Assembly: GCA_002392345.1 (NCBI GenBank)
Contig: DGGU01000053.1
Coordinates: forward strand, 1-24,458
Direction: 5' to 3'
DNA: 24,458 nucleotides
From: Lachnospiraceae bacterium UBA3866
GTDB lineage: Bacteria; Bacillota; Clostridia; Lachnospirales; Lachnospiraceae
Below are positions 1-8,034 of the stretch, in pieces. Both the position numbers and the translations under genes were made by a program. The first letter of the stretch is position 1; each line of letters starts with the position of its first letter. The notes below the pieces were generated by a model that was not told the origin of the DNA, searched no databases, and saw nothing but the letters and a program-made list of their open reading frames with translations.

Positions 1-93
1 CTTGATAATCCTTATAATTGTCCTCATGGGAGACCTACGATTATATCTCTTAGTAAGCTGGAGTTCGAAAAAAGATTTGGCAGGGTAGTGTAA
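1..93 (+). CDS. mutL: DNA mismatch repair protein MutL, C-terminal end only (partial)
   Basis: This is an open frame from base 1 to a TAA at 91-93, giving the last 30 residues of a protein. It contains CPHGRPT, the conserved C-terminal motif of MutL endonuclease domains, where the Cys and His take part in metal binding. It ends in FEKRFGRVV, matching the closing F-x-R motif of the same domain. MutL links MutS mismatch recognition to strand incision and excision. The start and most of the gene lie outside the window. The pcrA start is 10 bases after the stop, so the two repair genes are probably cotranscribed. The identification rests on a short but very characteristic motif. Confidence 0.88.
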   Translation, partial: LDNPYNCPHGRPTIISLSKLEFEKRFGRVV

Positions 94-103
94 TTATTAA
101 TCA

Positions 104-2428
104 ATGGATCTAAGTGTATTAAATAAAGAACAGAAAGAAGCTGTACTATATAATGATGGACCACTTCTAATAATTGCAGGAGCTGGTTCGGGCAAGACTC
201 GTGTCATCACATATAAGATAGCTTACCTTATAGAGAATGGGGTAGAGCCTCATAATATTCTTGCTATTACATTTACCAACAAAGCTGCTAATGAGATGAG
301 GGAAAGGGTTGAGAAACTTCTCTCATCTGATTCTAAAAAAGTATATATATCTACCTTTCATAAATTCTGCGGAAGAGTTTTGAGAGCATATATTGAGTCT
401 ATAGGTTATAATAGAAATTTCACTATATATGATTCTGATGACCAGAAAAAGATACTGTCGAGAATTATTAAAGATCTAAACTATGATGACAATAAGATAA
501 AACCAAGAGCAGTAGCCAATGTGATCTCATACTGTAAAAATCATGGCATATCAACAGACGAATATAAAAAAGGCGCGAGAAGTGATAATGAAAGACTCTA
601 TGCTAGGATTTTTGAAGCATATGAAGATGCGATGTTTAAGAATAATGCTATAGATTTTGATGATATGCTTCTCTTGACTGTTCGGATACTTAAGGAGAAT
701 ATTGGGGCTCGCGAAACTTTGTCAAATAAATTTAGATATATTCTAGTTGATGAATACCAAGATACTAACCTTGTTCAATTTGAAATAGTGAATCTTCTTA
801 CTAAGGGTACTTGCAATAAACTAACTGTAGTAGGTGATGATGACCAAAGCATATATAAGTTTAGAGGTGCTGACATTCATAATATCTTAGAATTTGAGTC
901 GACTTTTGAAAATGCTAAGGTCATAAAGCTCACTCAAAATTATCGTTCTACTAATAATATCTTGTCGGTTGCTAATTCTATCATAAGAAATAATGTTGGT
1001 AGAAAAGATAAAAATCTTTGGTCTGAAAATGGCGAAGGCAGTAGAGTTAGGTTCATAGAGTACGAAGACGATGGCAGAGAAGCATATAATATAATTAATG
1101 AGATAAAAGATAAAGGCGATTATAACGAGACAGCTATACTTTATAGAACTAATGCACAGTCTCGAAAGTTCGAAGAGATGTGCGTATCGTTATCAGTTCC
1201 TTATACGCTTGTTGGCGGCGTCAATTTCTATGAGAGGCGTGAGATTAAAGATATACTTGCATATATGTATTTGCTTGTCAATCCAAACGACACCAATAGT
1301 CTTTTTAGAGTGATTAATGTTCCAAAACGTGGCATAGGGGAAGCAACTCTCGATAAGATAGTAAGTTTTGCGAGTGACCAAGGGATAACTGTATTTGAAG
1401 CGATATTTAATTTTGAAAAGTTGGATCTAAGTGCCAAGATAAAATCTAAGCTTCAGTCATTTGTTGAACTCATAATTGAACTTAAAAATGAAAACGAGAT
1501 AGATGGAATCATAGATAGGCTTCTTAAAAATTGTTATGAAGAGTTTTTGAGAGATGAATATGGTGAAGAAGAAACTAAAGATAGACTTGATAATATCTAT
1601 GAATTAAAAAGTAAGGCTATAACGTTTAAAAATGTATATCCAGATTCTATAGATAATGAGATGATGAAGGACCTTGCAACTAACTTATCTGCGAAAGTCC
1701 TTCTCGAAGACTTTTTATATGAGATAGCACTTGTATCTGATACTGATGACCTTAATGAAAATGATGACAAGATCACTCTTATGAGCCTTCATGCTTCTAA
1801 AGGACTTGAGTTTAACACGGTATATCTTACTGGTATGAATGAGGGAGTCTTTCCATCTTATCAATCTATAAACTCTGATGATAGGAGTGAGATAGAAGAA
1901 GAGAGAAGGCTTTGCTATGTAGGTGTAACGCGAGCTAAGAAGAACTTATATCTATCTTCTGCAAGAAGAAGGTTTAGAAACGGTAAAGAAGACACATATT
2001 CTGTTAGCAGATTTGTTGATGAGATAGATAGTGGCCTTCTTGATATTGCTAAACTTAAAATGGATCCCTTTCCTATCAATGACTATACCGATGATTTCTG
2101 GACTAACGATAGATATAAAAGATCTAAAAATAGATATATTGAAAACAAATATAAAAGTAAGCTTAAACCAAAGTTCATAAGTGAAAGCCCCACTGTATCT
2201 AAAATTGATTTAAAAAAGAGCATAGATACATATAAGATGGGAGCTAACATAGAAAAGGCGACAACTCTTTCTTATAAAGTTGGCGACAAAGTATCTCATG
2301 TAAAATTTGGAGAGGGTGAAGTTACTAAGATAGAAGATATAGGAAGAGACTATGAAGTCACAGTTGATTTCACTGATGTAGGCACCAAAACTCTTTTTGC
2401 AGCTTTTGCAAAGTTAGAAAAAATATAA
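104..2428 (+). CDS. pcrA: ATP-dependent DNA helicase PcrA (UvrD/Rep family, SF1A)
   Basis: This is a 3'-5' DNA helicase used in nucleotide excision repair, replication-fork clearing and removal of stalled RNA polymerase. All superfamily 1A motifs are present: Q motif LNKEQ (residues 6-10), Walker A AGAGSGKT with K31, Walker B LVDEYQD with D216/E217, motif III GDDDQSIYKFRGAD, motif IV QNYRST, FYERREI (375-381), motif V SLHASKGLEF (561-570) and motif VI VTRAKKNL. The 2B subdomain lies in the roughly 190 residues between FYERREI and motif V. The C-terminus (about 725-774, VGDKVSHVKFGEGEV) resembles the Tudor-like domain by which PcrA contacts RNA polymerase. At 774 residues it is slightly longer than typical PcrA. 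There is no clear Shine-Dalgarno before the ATG, so translation may be coupled to mutL, which stops 10 bases upstream. A second, shortened member of the family lies at 20507-21919. Confidence 0.96.
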   Translation: MDLSVLNKEQKEAVLYNDGPLLIIAGAGSGKTRVITYKIAYLIENGVEPHNILAITFTNKAANEMRERVEKLLSSDSKKVYISTFHKFCGRVLRAYIESIGYNRNFTIYDSDDQKKILSRIIKDLNYDDNKIKPRAVANVISYCKNHGISTDEYKKGARSDNERLYARIFEAYEDAMFKNNAIDFDDMLLLTVRILKENIGARETLSNKFRYILVDEYQDTNLVQFEIVNLLTKGTCNKLTVVGDDDQSIYKFRGADIHNILEFESTFENAKVIKLTQNYRSTNNILSVANSIIRNNVGRKDKNLWSENGEGSRVRFIEYEDDGREAYNIINEIKDKGDYNETAILYRTNAQSRKFEEMCVSLSVPYTLVGGVNFYERREIKDILAYMYLLVNPNDTNSLFRVINVPKRGIGEATLDKIVSFASDQGITVFEAIFNFEKLDLSAKIKSKLQSFVELIIELKNENEIDGIIDRLLKNCYEEFLRDEYGEEETKDRLDNIYELKSKAITFKNVYPDSIDNEMMKDLATNLSAKVLLEDFLYEIALVSDTDDLNENDDKITLMSLHASKGLEFNTVYLTGMNEGVFPSYQSINSDDRSEIEEERRLCYVGVTRAKKNLYLSSARRRFRNGKEDTYSVSRFVDEIDSGLLDIAKLKMDPFPINDYTDDFWTNDRYKRSKNRYIENKYKSKLKPKFISESPTVSKIDLKKSIDTYKMGANIEKATTLSYKVGDKVSHVKFGEGEVTKIEDIGRDYEVTVDFTDVGTKTLFAAFAKLEKI

Positions 2429-2453
2429 AATTAATTGATTTTAAGGAGGTATT

Positions 2454-3854
2454 ATGTCTAAAGTACTTATAATGGACACAACTCTTCGTGATGCACACCA
2501 GAGTCTTATTGCAACTCGTATGCCTTATTCTGTTATGGAACCAGTTCTTGACGATATGGAAAAAGTTGGTTTTCATGCAGTAGAGTGTTGGGGAGGAGCG
2601 ACATTTGACGCTTGTCTTAGATTCTTGAAAGAAGATCCTTGGGAGAGACTTCGTAATTTTAAGAAGCATTTTAAGAAAACTAAACTTCAGATGCTTTTTA
2701 GAGGGCAGAATATCCTAGGGTATAATCACTATGCCGATGACACAGTAGAATATTTCGTTAAGAAGTCGATCGAAAATGGTATAGATATCATAAGGGTATT
2801 TGATTGCCTTAATGATATAAGAAATCTTAAGACCTGCATAGATGCAACCAAAAAAGAAGGTGGACATCTTCAAGTTGCTTTCTCTTATACTTTGGGTGAT
2901 GCATATACATTAGAGTACTGGGCAAAACTTGCTAAAGACCTTGAAAACATGGGTGCTGATTCTATCTGTATCAAAGATATGGCTGGCCTTTTACTTCCTT
3001 ATACAGCATATACACTTGTAAAGACTCTTAAAGAATCGACAAAGCTTCCTATAGAGTTACATACTCACTATACATCTGGCATGGCGTCTATGGCAACTCT
3101 TAAAGCAGTAGAAGCAGGATGCGATATCATAGACACTGCACTTTCGCCATTTGCACTTGGCACATCTCAGCCTGCAACTGATGTCATGGTTAAGGCTCTT
3201 GAAGGAACAGAGTATGATACAGGTCTTGATATCAACAAACTTATAGATCTAGCAAAATATTTCAATAAATATAGGGAAGAATGCTTAAAGACAGGGCTTC
3301 TTAGTCCTAAAGTACTTGGCGTCAATGTCAATACTCTTAAGTATCAAGTTCCTGGTGGAATGCTTTCTAATCTTATATCACAACTTACTGAAGCAGGAAA
3401 ACTTGATAAGTTAGACGAAGTGCTTGAAGAGATACCAAGAGTTCGTGAAGACTTTGGACAACCTCCATTAGTAACGCCATCATCTCAGATAGTAGGAACT
3501 CAGGCAGTTATGAATGTTCTTTCAGGCGAGAGATATAAGATGGTGCCAAAGGAGTCAAAGAAACTTGTGCATGGAGAATTCGGACAGACTATAAAGCCTA
3601 TGAATCCTGAAGTTGTAAAAAAGATTCTTGGGGATGAGCCACAGATCAAAGGTCGCCCAGCTGATAATATAAAACCACAACTTAAAGATTTTGAAAAAGA
3701 GATGGGATTCTATAAAAAACAAGATGAGGATGTGCTTTCTTATGCATTATTCCCTAATGTAGCCAAAGAATTCTTTGAATATCGTATGACTAAGGATACT
3801 GGAGTTGATTCAACATTAGTTGATCGTGAGCAAGGAGTTTATCCAATACAATAA
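2454..3854 (+). CDS. oadA: Pyruvate/oxaloacetate carboxyltransferase subunit (pyruvate carboxylase subunit B / oxaloacetate decarboxylase alpha type)
   Basis: This is a carboxyltransferase-domain protein that moves a carboxyl group between biotin and pyruvate/oxaloacetate. The N-terminus carries DTTLRDAHQS (residues 8-17), the metal-binding start of the TIM barrel. K174 in CIKDMAG is in the position of the carbamylated lysine, and H203 and H205 in ELHTHYTSG are in the metal-ligand positions. The 466 residues cover the barrel plus the conserved C-terminal extension, but there is no Ala/Pro linker or MKM biotinylation motif. The biotin carrier must therefore be a separate protein, as in the 5S transcarboxylase type. 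A strong AAGGAGGT at 2443-2450 sets the start. No biotin carboxylase, carrier or sodium-pump subunit is beside it, so the direction (anaplerotic carboxylation or decarboxylation) cannot be read from the window, and the symbol is the family name rather than proof of a sodium pump. Confidence 0.88.
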   Translation: MSKVLIMDTTLRDAHQSLIATRMPYSVMEPVLDDMEKVGFHAVECWGGATFDACLRFLKEDPWERLRNFKKHFKKTKLQMLFRGQNILGYNHYADDTVEYFVKKSIENGIDIIRVFDCLNDIRNLKTCIDATKKEGGHLQVAFSYTLGDAYTLEYWAKLAKDLENMGADSICIKDMAGLLLPYTAYTLVKTLKESTKLPIELHTHYTSGMASMATLKAVEAGCDIIDTALSPFALGTSQPATDVMVKALEGTEYDTGLDINKLIDLAKYFNKYREECLKTGLLSPKVLGVNVNTLKYQVPGGMLSNLISQLTEAGKLDKLDEVLEEIPRVREDFGQPPLVTPSSQIVGTQAVMNVLSGERYKMVPKESKKLVHGEFGQTIKPMNPEVVKKILGDEPQIKGRPADNIKPQLKDFEKEMGFYKKQDEDVLSYALFPNVAKEFFEYRMTKDTGVDSTLVDREQGVYPIQ

Positions 3855-3872
3855 TAAGGAGACATTGGAATT

Positions 3873-4754
3873 ATGAAAGGTATAATTTTAGCAGGTGGTT
3901 CAGGTACAAGACTATATCCACTTACTATGGTTACATCAAAACAATTACTTCCTATATATGATAAACCGATGATATATTATCCACTTTCTGTGCTTATGAA
4001 TGCAGGCATCAAAGATATACTCATTATATCCACACCACAGGATACACCACGTTTTAAGGACCTGTTGAAAGATGGATCACAGTTTGGTATAAGTCTTTCG
4101 TATAAGGTTCAGCCAAGCCCTGATGGACTGGCTCAGGCTTTCATACTTGGAGCTGATTTCATAGGCGATGATACAGTGTCTATGATCCTGGGTGATAATA
4201 TCTTTTATGGACATGGGCTTAGGAAGAAGACTATTGAAGCAGCTACTATAAAAGATGGAGCTACAATTTTTGGTTACTATGTTGATGACCCAGAGAGATT
4301 TGGTATAGTGGAATTTGATAAAAATGGCAAGGCTATAAGTATAGAAGAAAAGCCAGAAAAACCAAAATCAAATTACTGTGTCACTGGATTATACTTTTAT
4401 GATAATAATGTAGTTGAATATGCTAAGAACCTCAAGCCTTCAAGAAGAGGAGAACTTGAGATTACTGATCTTAACAGGATATATCTTGAAAAAGGTAAAC
4501 TCAATGTAGAACTACTTGGAGCAGGTTTTACTTGGCTTGATACAGGAACTCATGACTCACTTGTGGAAGCAAGTAATTTTGTCAAAACAATAGAAGACCA
4601 TCAACATAGAAAGATAGCCTGTCTTGAAGAGATAGCTTATAGAAACGGATGGATTGATGATAATAAGATGGCACTGGCCTACGAGACATATAAGAAGAAT
4701 GAATACGGCAAATATCTTAAAGATGTGCTTGATGGTAAATATATAACAGTATAA
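3873..4754 (+). CDS. rfbA: Glucose-1-phosphate thymidylyltransferase
   Basis: This enzyme catalyses the first step of dTDP-L-rhamnose synthesis: glucose-1-phosphate plus dTTP gives dTDP-glucose and pyrophosphate. The protein opens with KGIILAGGSGTRLYPLT, the nucleotidyltransferase signature, followed by SKQLLPIYDKPMIYYPL. LGDNIFYGH has D108 in the metal-binding position, and FGIVEFD, EEKPEKPKSNY and TWLDTGTHDSL are typical of RmlA. The length of 293 residues matches the short RmlA class. An AAGGAGA site lies at 3855-3861, 11 bases before the ATG. The gene starts an ordered rfbA-rfbB-rfbD set and follows the carboxyltransferase gene by 18 bases, with no visible terminator or promoter between them. 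Confidence 0.96.
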   Translation: MKGIILAGGSGTRLYPLTMVTSKQLLPIYDKPMIYYPLSVLMNAGIKDILIISTPQDTPRFKDLLKDGSQFGISLSYKVQPSPDGLAQAFILGADFIGDDTVSMILGDNIFYGHGLRKKTIEAATIKDGATIFGYYVDDPERFGIVEFDKNGKAISIEEKPEKPKSNYCVTGLYFYDNNVVEYAKNLKPSRRGELEITDLNRIYLEKGKLNVELLGAGFTWLDTGTHDSLVEASNFVKTIEDHQHRKIACLEEIAYRNGWIDDNKMALAYETYKKNEYGKYLKDVLDGKYITV

Positions 4755-4779
4755 ATATTATCTATAAGAGAGGTTTTAC

Positions 4780-5805
4780 ATGAATATAATAGTAACGGGC
4801 GGAGCTGGATTTATAGGCGGAAATTTCATGCACTACATGGTCAATAAATATGAGGATGATAGAATTATCTGTATTGATAAGCTTACTTATGCTGGAAACA
4901 TGGAGACTCTTGCTCCTATCAAAGATAAGAAGAATTATGTTTTTTATAAAGTTGACATAACTGACAGGATTGCGATATATGATATATTTGAAAAGGAGAA
5001 ACCTGATTATTGTATCAATTTTGCTGCAGAGTCACATGTTGATAGATCTGTAGAGGATCCAGAGATCTTTCTTAAGACTAATATCTTAGGAACGCAAGTG
5101 CTGATGGACGCATGTCGAAAGTTTGGCATAAAAAGATACCATCAAGTATCAACAGATGAAGTATATGGAGATCTTCCACTTGATAGACCAGATCTACAAT
5201 TTGATGAGACATATCCTATAAAGACATCAAGTCCTTATTCTGCATCTAAAGCATCTGCTGATTTACTTACTTTTGCTTATGCAAGGACATTCAAATTACC
5301 TTGTACTGTTAGTAGATGTTCAAATAACTATGGGCCTTATCATTTTCCAGAGAAATTAATTCCTCTTATGATCACAAGAGCTCTTGCAGATGAGAAATTA
5401 CCTGTATATGGTGATGGTAAAAATGTGAGAGACTGGCTCTATGTTATAGATCATTGTCGTGCTATAGATATGATAGTAAGAAATGGTAGAGATGGCGAAG
5501 TATATAATATAGGTGGTCATGCGGAGATGGCCAATATCGATATAGTAAAGCTTATACTTAAGAAACTTGGAAAGTCAGAGTCTCTTATAGAATATGTGAA
5601 AGATAGACCAGGACACGATCTTAGATATGCCATGAATCCAGCAAAAATTGAAAAAGAACTTGGTTGGAAACCATCAGTTACTTTTGAAGAAGGCATAGAC
5701 AAGACTATAGATTGGTATCTCAATAATAGACTTTGGTGGGAACATATAATCAGTGGTGAGTACCAAAGTTACTTTGATAAGATGTATGGGTATAGATTAA
5801 ATTAG
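4780..5805 (+). CDS. rfbB: dTDP-glucose 4,6-dehydratase
   Basis: This extended short-chain dehydrogenase converts dTDP-glucose to dTDP-4-keto-6-deoxyglucose with tightly bound NAD. The Rossmann glycine motif GGAGFIGGNF is at residues 7-16. The catalytic T125, D126, E127 triplet sits in STDEVYG, and the Tyr/Lys pair Y153 and K157 in YSASK. The dehydratase-specific segments NNYGPYHFPEKLIPLMI and YGDGKNVRDWLYV are present. The length of 341 residues is normal for RmlB. AGAGAGG about 7 bases before the ATG is a fair ribosome site. Its stop TAG directly abuts the ATG of rfbD (5803-5808 reads TAGATG), so the two products are probably made by coupled translation. Confidence 0.97.
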   Translation: MNIIVTGGAGFIGGNFMHYMVNKYEDDRIICIDKLTYAGNMETLAPIKDKKNYVFYKVDITDRIAIYDIFEKEKPDYCINFAAESHVDRSVEDPEIFLKTNILGTQVLMDACRKFGIKRYHQVSTDEVYGDLPLDRPDLQFDETYPIKTSSPYSASKASADLLTFAYARTFKLPCTVSRCSNNYGPYHFPEKLIPLMITRALADEKLPVYGDGKNVRDWLYVIDHCRAIDMIVRNGRDGEVYNIGGHAEMANIDIVKLILKKLGKSESLIEYVKDRPGHDLRYAMNPAKIEKELGWKPSVTFEEGIDKTIDWYLNNRLWWEHIISGEYQSYFDKMYGYRLN

Positions 5806-6669
5806 ATGATAGATAATAACATAAAATATATATTAGTCACAGGGGCAACTGGACAACTGGGCTTTGATATAGTTTCTGAACTTATAAAAAGAGGTCATCA
5901 TGTCATGGGAGTCGGAAGTGCAGATCTTGATATAACAGATGATGAGGCTGTTTTTAATTTTTTTAATGCATTTAAATTTAGTCATGTTATACACACAGCT
6001 GCTTATACTAAGGTCGATAAGGCCGAAGAAGAAAAAGACTTAAACTATGAAATCAATGTCCATGGGACAGAGAACATAGTGAGTGGGTGTTACAAATACG
6101 GCATACCTATGACCTATTTCTCTACTGATTATGTATTTGGTGGAGAGGGTGATAAGCCTTTTAAAGAAGATGATCCTATCAATCCACTTTGCGAGTATGC
6201 TAACGCAAAATATCAGGGTGAAGAACTTGTAAAGAAGCTTAAGGATTATTTCATAATAAGAATTTCTTGGGTCTATGGCAAAAATGGTAAAAACTTTGTA
6301 AAAACTATGTTAGAACTTTCTAAGACCAAGACAGAACTTAAGATAGTTGCAGATCAGATAGGGTCGCCTTCATATACTATAGATATTGCAAAAGAAACAG
6401 TGGATATGATTGAGAGTAAAAAGTATGGTATATACCATATGACCAATGAGGGTTTTGTATCTTGGGCAGATTTTGCAAGAGAGATATTTAGAAAGACTGG
6501 TAAAAAAGTTAATGTTATAGATACAACTACAGAAGACTATGGAGCTTTGGCGCTTAGGCCTAAGAACTCTCGACTTGATAAGACGAAATTATATAATGCA
6601 GGATTTGATCGCATGCCTACTTGGAATGATGCTTTAGACAGGTATCTTAAAGAGATAGGTGAGATATAA
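5806..6669 (+). CDS. rfbD: dTDP-4-dehydrorhamnose reductase
   Basis: This is the last step of dTDP-L-rhamnose synthesis, NAD(P)H-dependent reduction of the 4-keto group. It shows TGATGQLGFDI at the N-terminus, HTAAYTKVDKAEE, FSTDYVFGG (T107, D108, Y109) and the catalytic YANAK with Y131 and K135. The C-terminal LRPKNSRLD is a hallmark of RmlD that binds the dTDP-sugar. The length of 287 residues is typical. The ATG sits directly on the rfbB stop without its own Shine-Dalgarno, consistent with translational coupling. The C3/C5 epimerase that would make its usual substrate (RmlC, rfbC) is not in the window and must be elsewhere if rhamnose is the product. Confidence 0.95.
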   Translation: MIDNNIKYILVTGATGQLGFDIVSELIKRGHHVMGVGSADLDITDDEAVFNFFNAFKFSHVIHTAAYTKVDKAEEEKDLNYEINVHGTENIVSGCYKYGIPMTYFSTDYVFGGEGDKPFKEDDPINPLCEYANAKYQGEELVKKLKDYFIIRISWVYGKNGKNFVKTMLELSKTKTELKIVADQIGSPSYTIDIAKETVDMIESKKYGIYHMTNEGFVSWADFAREIFRKTGKKVNVIDTTTEDYGALALRPKNSRLDKTKLYNAGFDRMPTWNDALDRYLKEIGEI

Positions 6670-6687
6670 TTATTTTTAGGAGATAAT

Positions 6688-8034
6688 ATGGGAAAGTATT
6701 TTGGGACAGATGGATTTAGAGGTGAGGCAAATATCGGACTTACTGCTGATCATGCATTTAAGATTGGAAAGTTCATAGGATATTATTTTAAGATGAAGAA
6801 TCCAAATTGCCGTATAGTTATAGGTAAGGATACGAGAAGATCAAGCTATATGTTTGAATATGCTATAGCGGCAGGCATCACTGCATCAGGTGCAGATGCA
6901 TATCTTCTTCATGTTACAAGTACTCCTTCTATAAGTTATGTTGTAAGGACAGAACAATTTGACCTTGGAGTTATGATATCTGCATCTCATAATCCATATT
7001 ATGACAATGGTATAAAACTTATTAATGATAGTGGAGAGAAACTTGAAGAGAGCGTCACGGATATGATAGAAGACTATCTTGATGGGAAGATTAAAGAGAT
7101 ACCATATGCGACTAGGACTGACATAGGAAGGACTGTAGATTATTTTGCAGGTAGAAATAGATATATAGGATACCTTATATCTATACCTATGAATAGTTTT
7201 AAAGGCAAGAAAGTTGCTCTTGATCTTGCGAATGGATCGGCTTTTCAGATAGCTAAAAGTGTCTTTGATGCACTTGGTGCTGAAACCTATGTAATCAATA
7301 ATGCTCCAAGTGGTTCGAATATCAATGATAATGCAGGTTCTACTCATATAGAAGTGCTTAGAAAATATGTGGTAGAAAATAATATGGATATAGGCTTCGC
7401 ATACGATGGAGATGCCGATAGATGTATAGCAGTAGATGAAAATGGTAAAGTGGTAGATGGTGATATGATACTATACATATGCGGCAAAAGCATGAAGGAA
7501 GAAGGGAAACTTAAGAAGGATACTGTAGTTACCACAGTTATGTCTAATCTCGGTTTATATAAGGCATTCGATAAGATAGGCATAAAATACGAGAAGACTG
7601 ATGTTGGAGATAAGAATGTGCAAGCAGTGATTGCGAAAAATGATTATTCGCTTGGAGGAGAACAATCAGGTCATATCATTTTTGCAAAACACGCTAATAC
7701 TGGTGATGGGGTCCTTACATCACTTAAGATTATGGATGTGGTCGTAAGTAAGAAGACGACCCTTGGAGAACTCACTAAGGAAGTAGAACTTTTTCCACAG
7801 ATATTAAGAAATGTAAGGGTCAACGACAAAAATAAATGCATAGCAGATGATGACATAAAGAAAGTTGCAAAAGATGTTGAAACTAAGCTTGGAAGTGATG
7901 GTAGATTGTTACTTCGTGCTTCAGGGACTGAGAGTGTAGTTAGAATTATGATTGAAGCAGAAGATAAGAATACCTGCGATACCTATTCAAAACTAATCGA
8001 AGATGAAATCATAAAGAAAGGCTACGCCATTTAG
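6688..8034 (+). CDS. glmM: Phosphoglucosamine mutase (phosphohexomutase family)
   Basis: This enzyme interconverts glucosamine-6-phosphate and glucosamine-1-phosphate on the way to UDP-GlcNAc for peptidoglycan and wall polymers. It begins KYFGTDGFRGEAN, the GlmM-type N-terminus. The phosphoserine loop ISASHNP puts the active Ser at S100, and the Mg site DGDADR has D240, D242 and D244. GGEQSGHII is the sugar-binding loop and RASGTE (410-415) the phosphate-binding loop. The 448-residue length and GGEQSG fit GlmM better than phosphomannomutase ManB, but the families are close, so substrate assignment is an inference. AGGAGA lies about 7 bases before the ATG. It stops in TAGATG, abutting the next gene. 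It lies between the rhamnose genes and an LTA-synthase-like gene, which fits envelope precursor supply. Confidence 0.88.
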   Translation: MGKYFGTDGFRGEANIGLTADHAFKIGKFIGYYFKMKNPNCRIVIGKDTRRSSYMFEYAIAAGITASGADAYLLHVTSTPSISYVVRTEQFDLGVMISASHNPYYDNGIKLINDSGEKLEESVTDMIEDYLDGKIKEIPYATRTDIGRTVDYFAGRNRYIGYLISIPMNSFKGKKVALDLANGSAFQIAKSVFDALGAETYVINNAPSGSNINDNAGSTHIEVLRKYVVENNMDIGFAYDGDADRCIAVDENGKVVDGDMILYICGKSMKEEGKLKKDTVVTTVMSNLGLYKAFDKIGIKYEKTDVGDKNVQAVIAKNDYSLGGEQSGHIIFAKHANTGDGVLTSLKIMDVVVSKKTTLGELTKEVELFPQILRNVRVNDKNKCIADDDIKKVAKDVETKLGSDGRLLLRASGTESVVRIMIEAEDKNTCDTYSKLIEDEIIKKGYAI

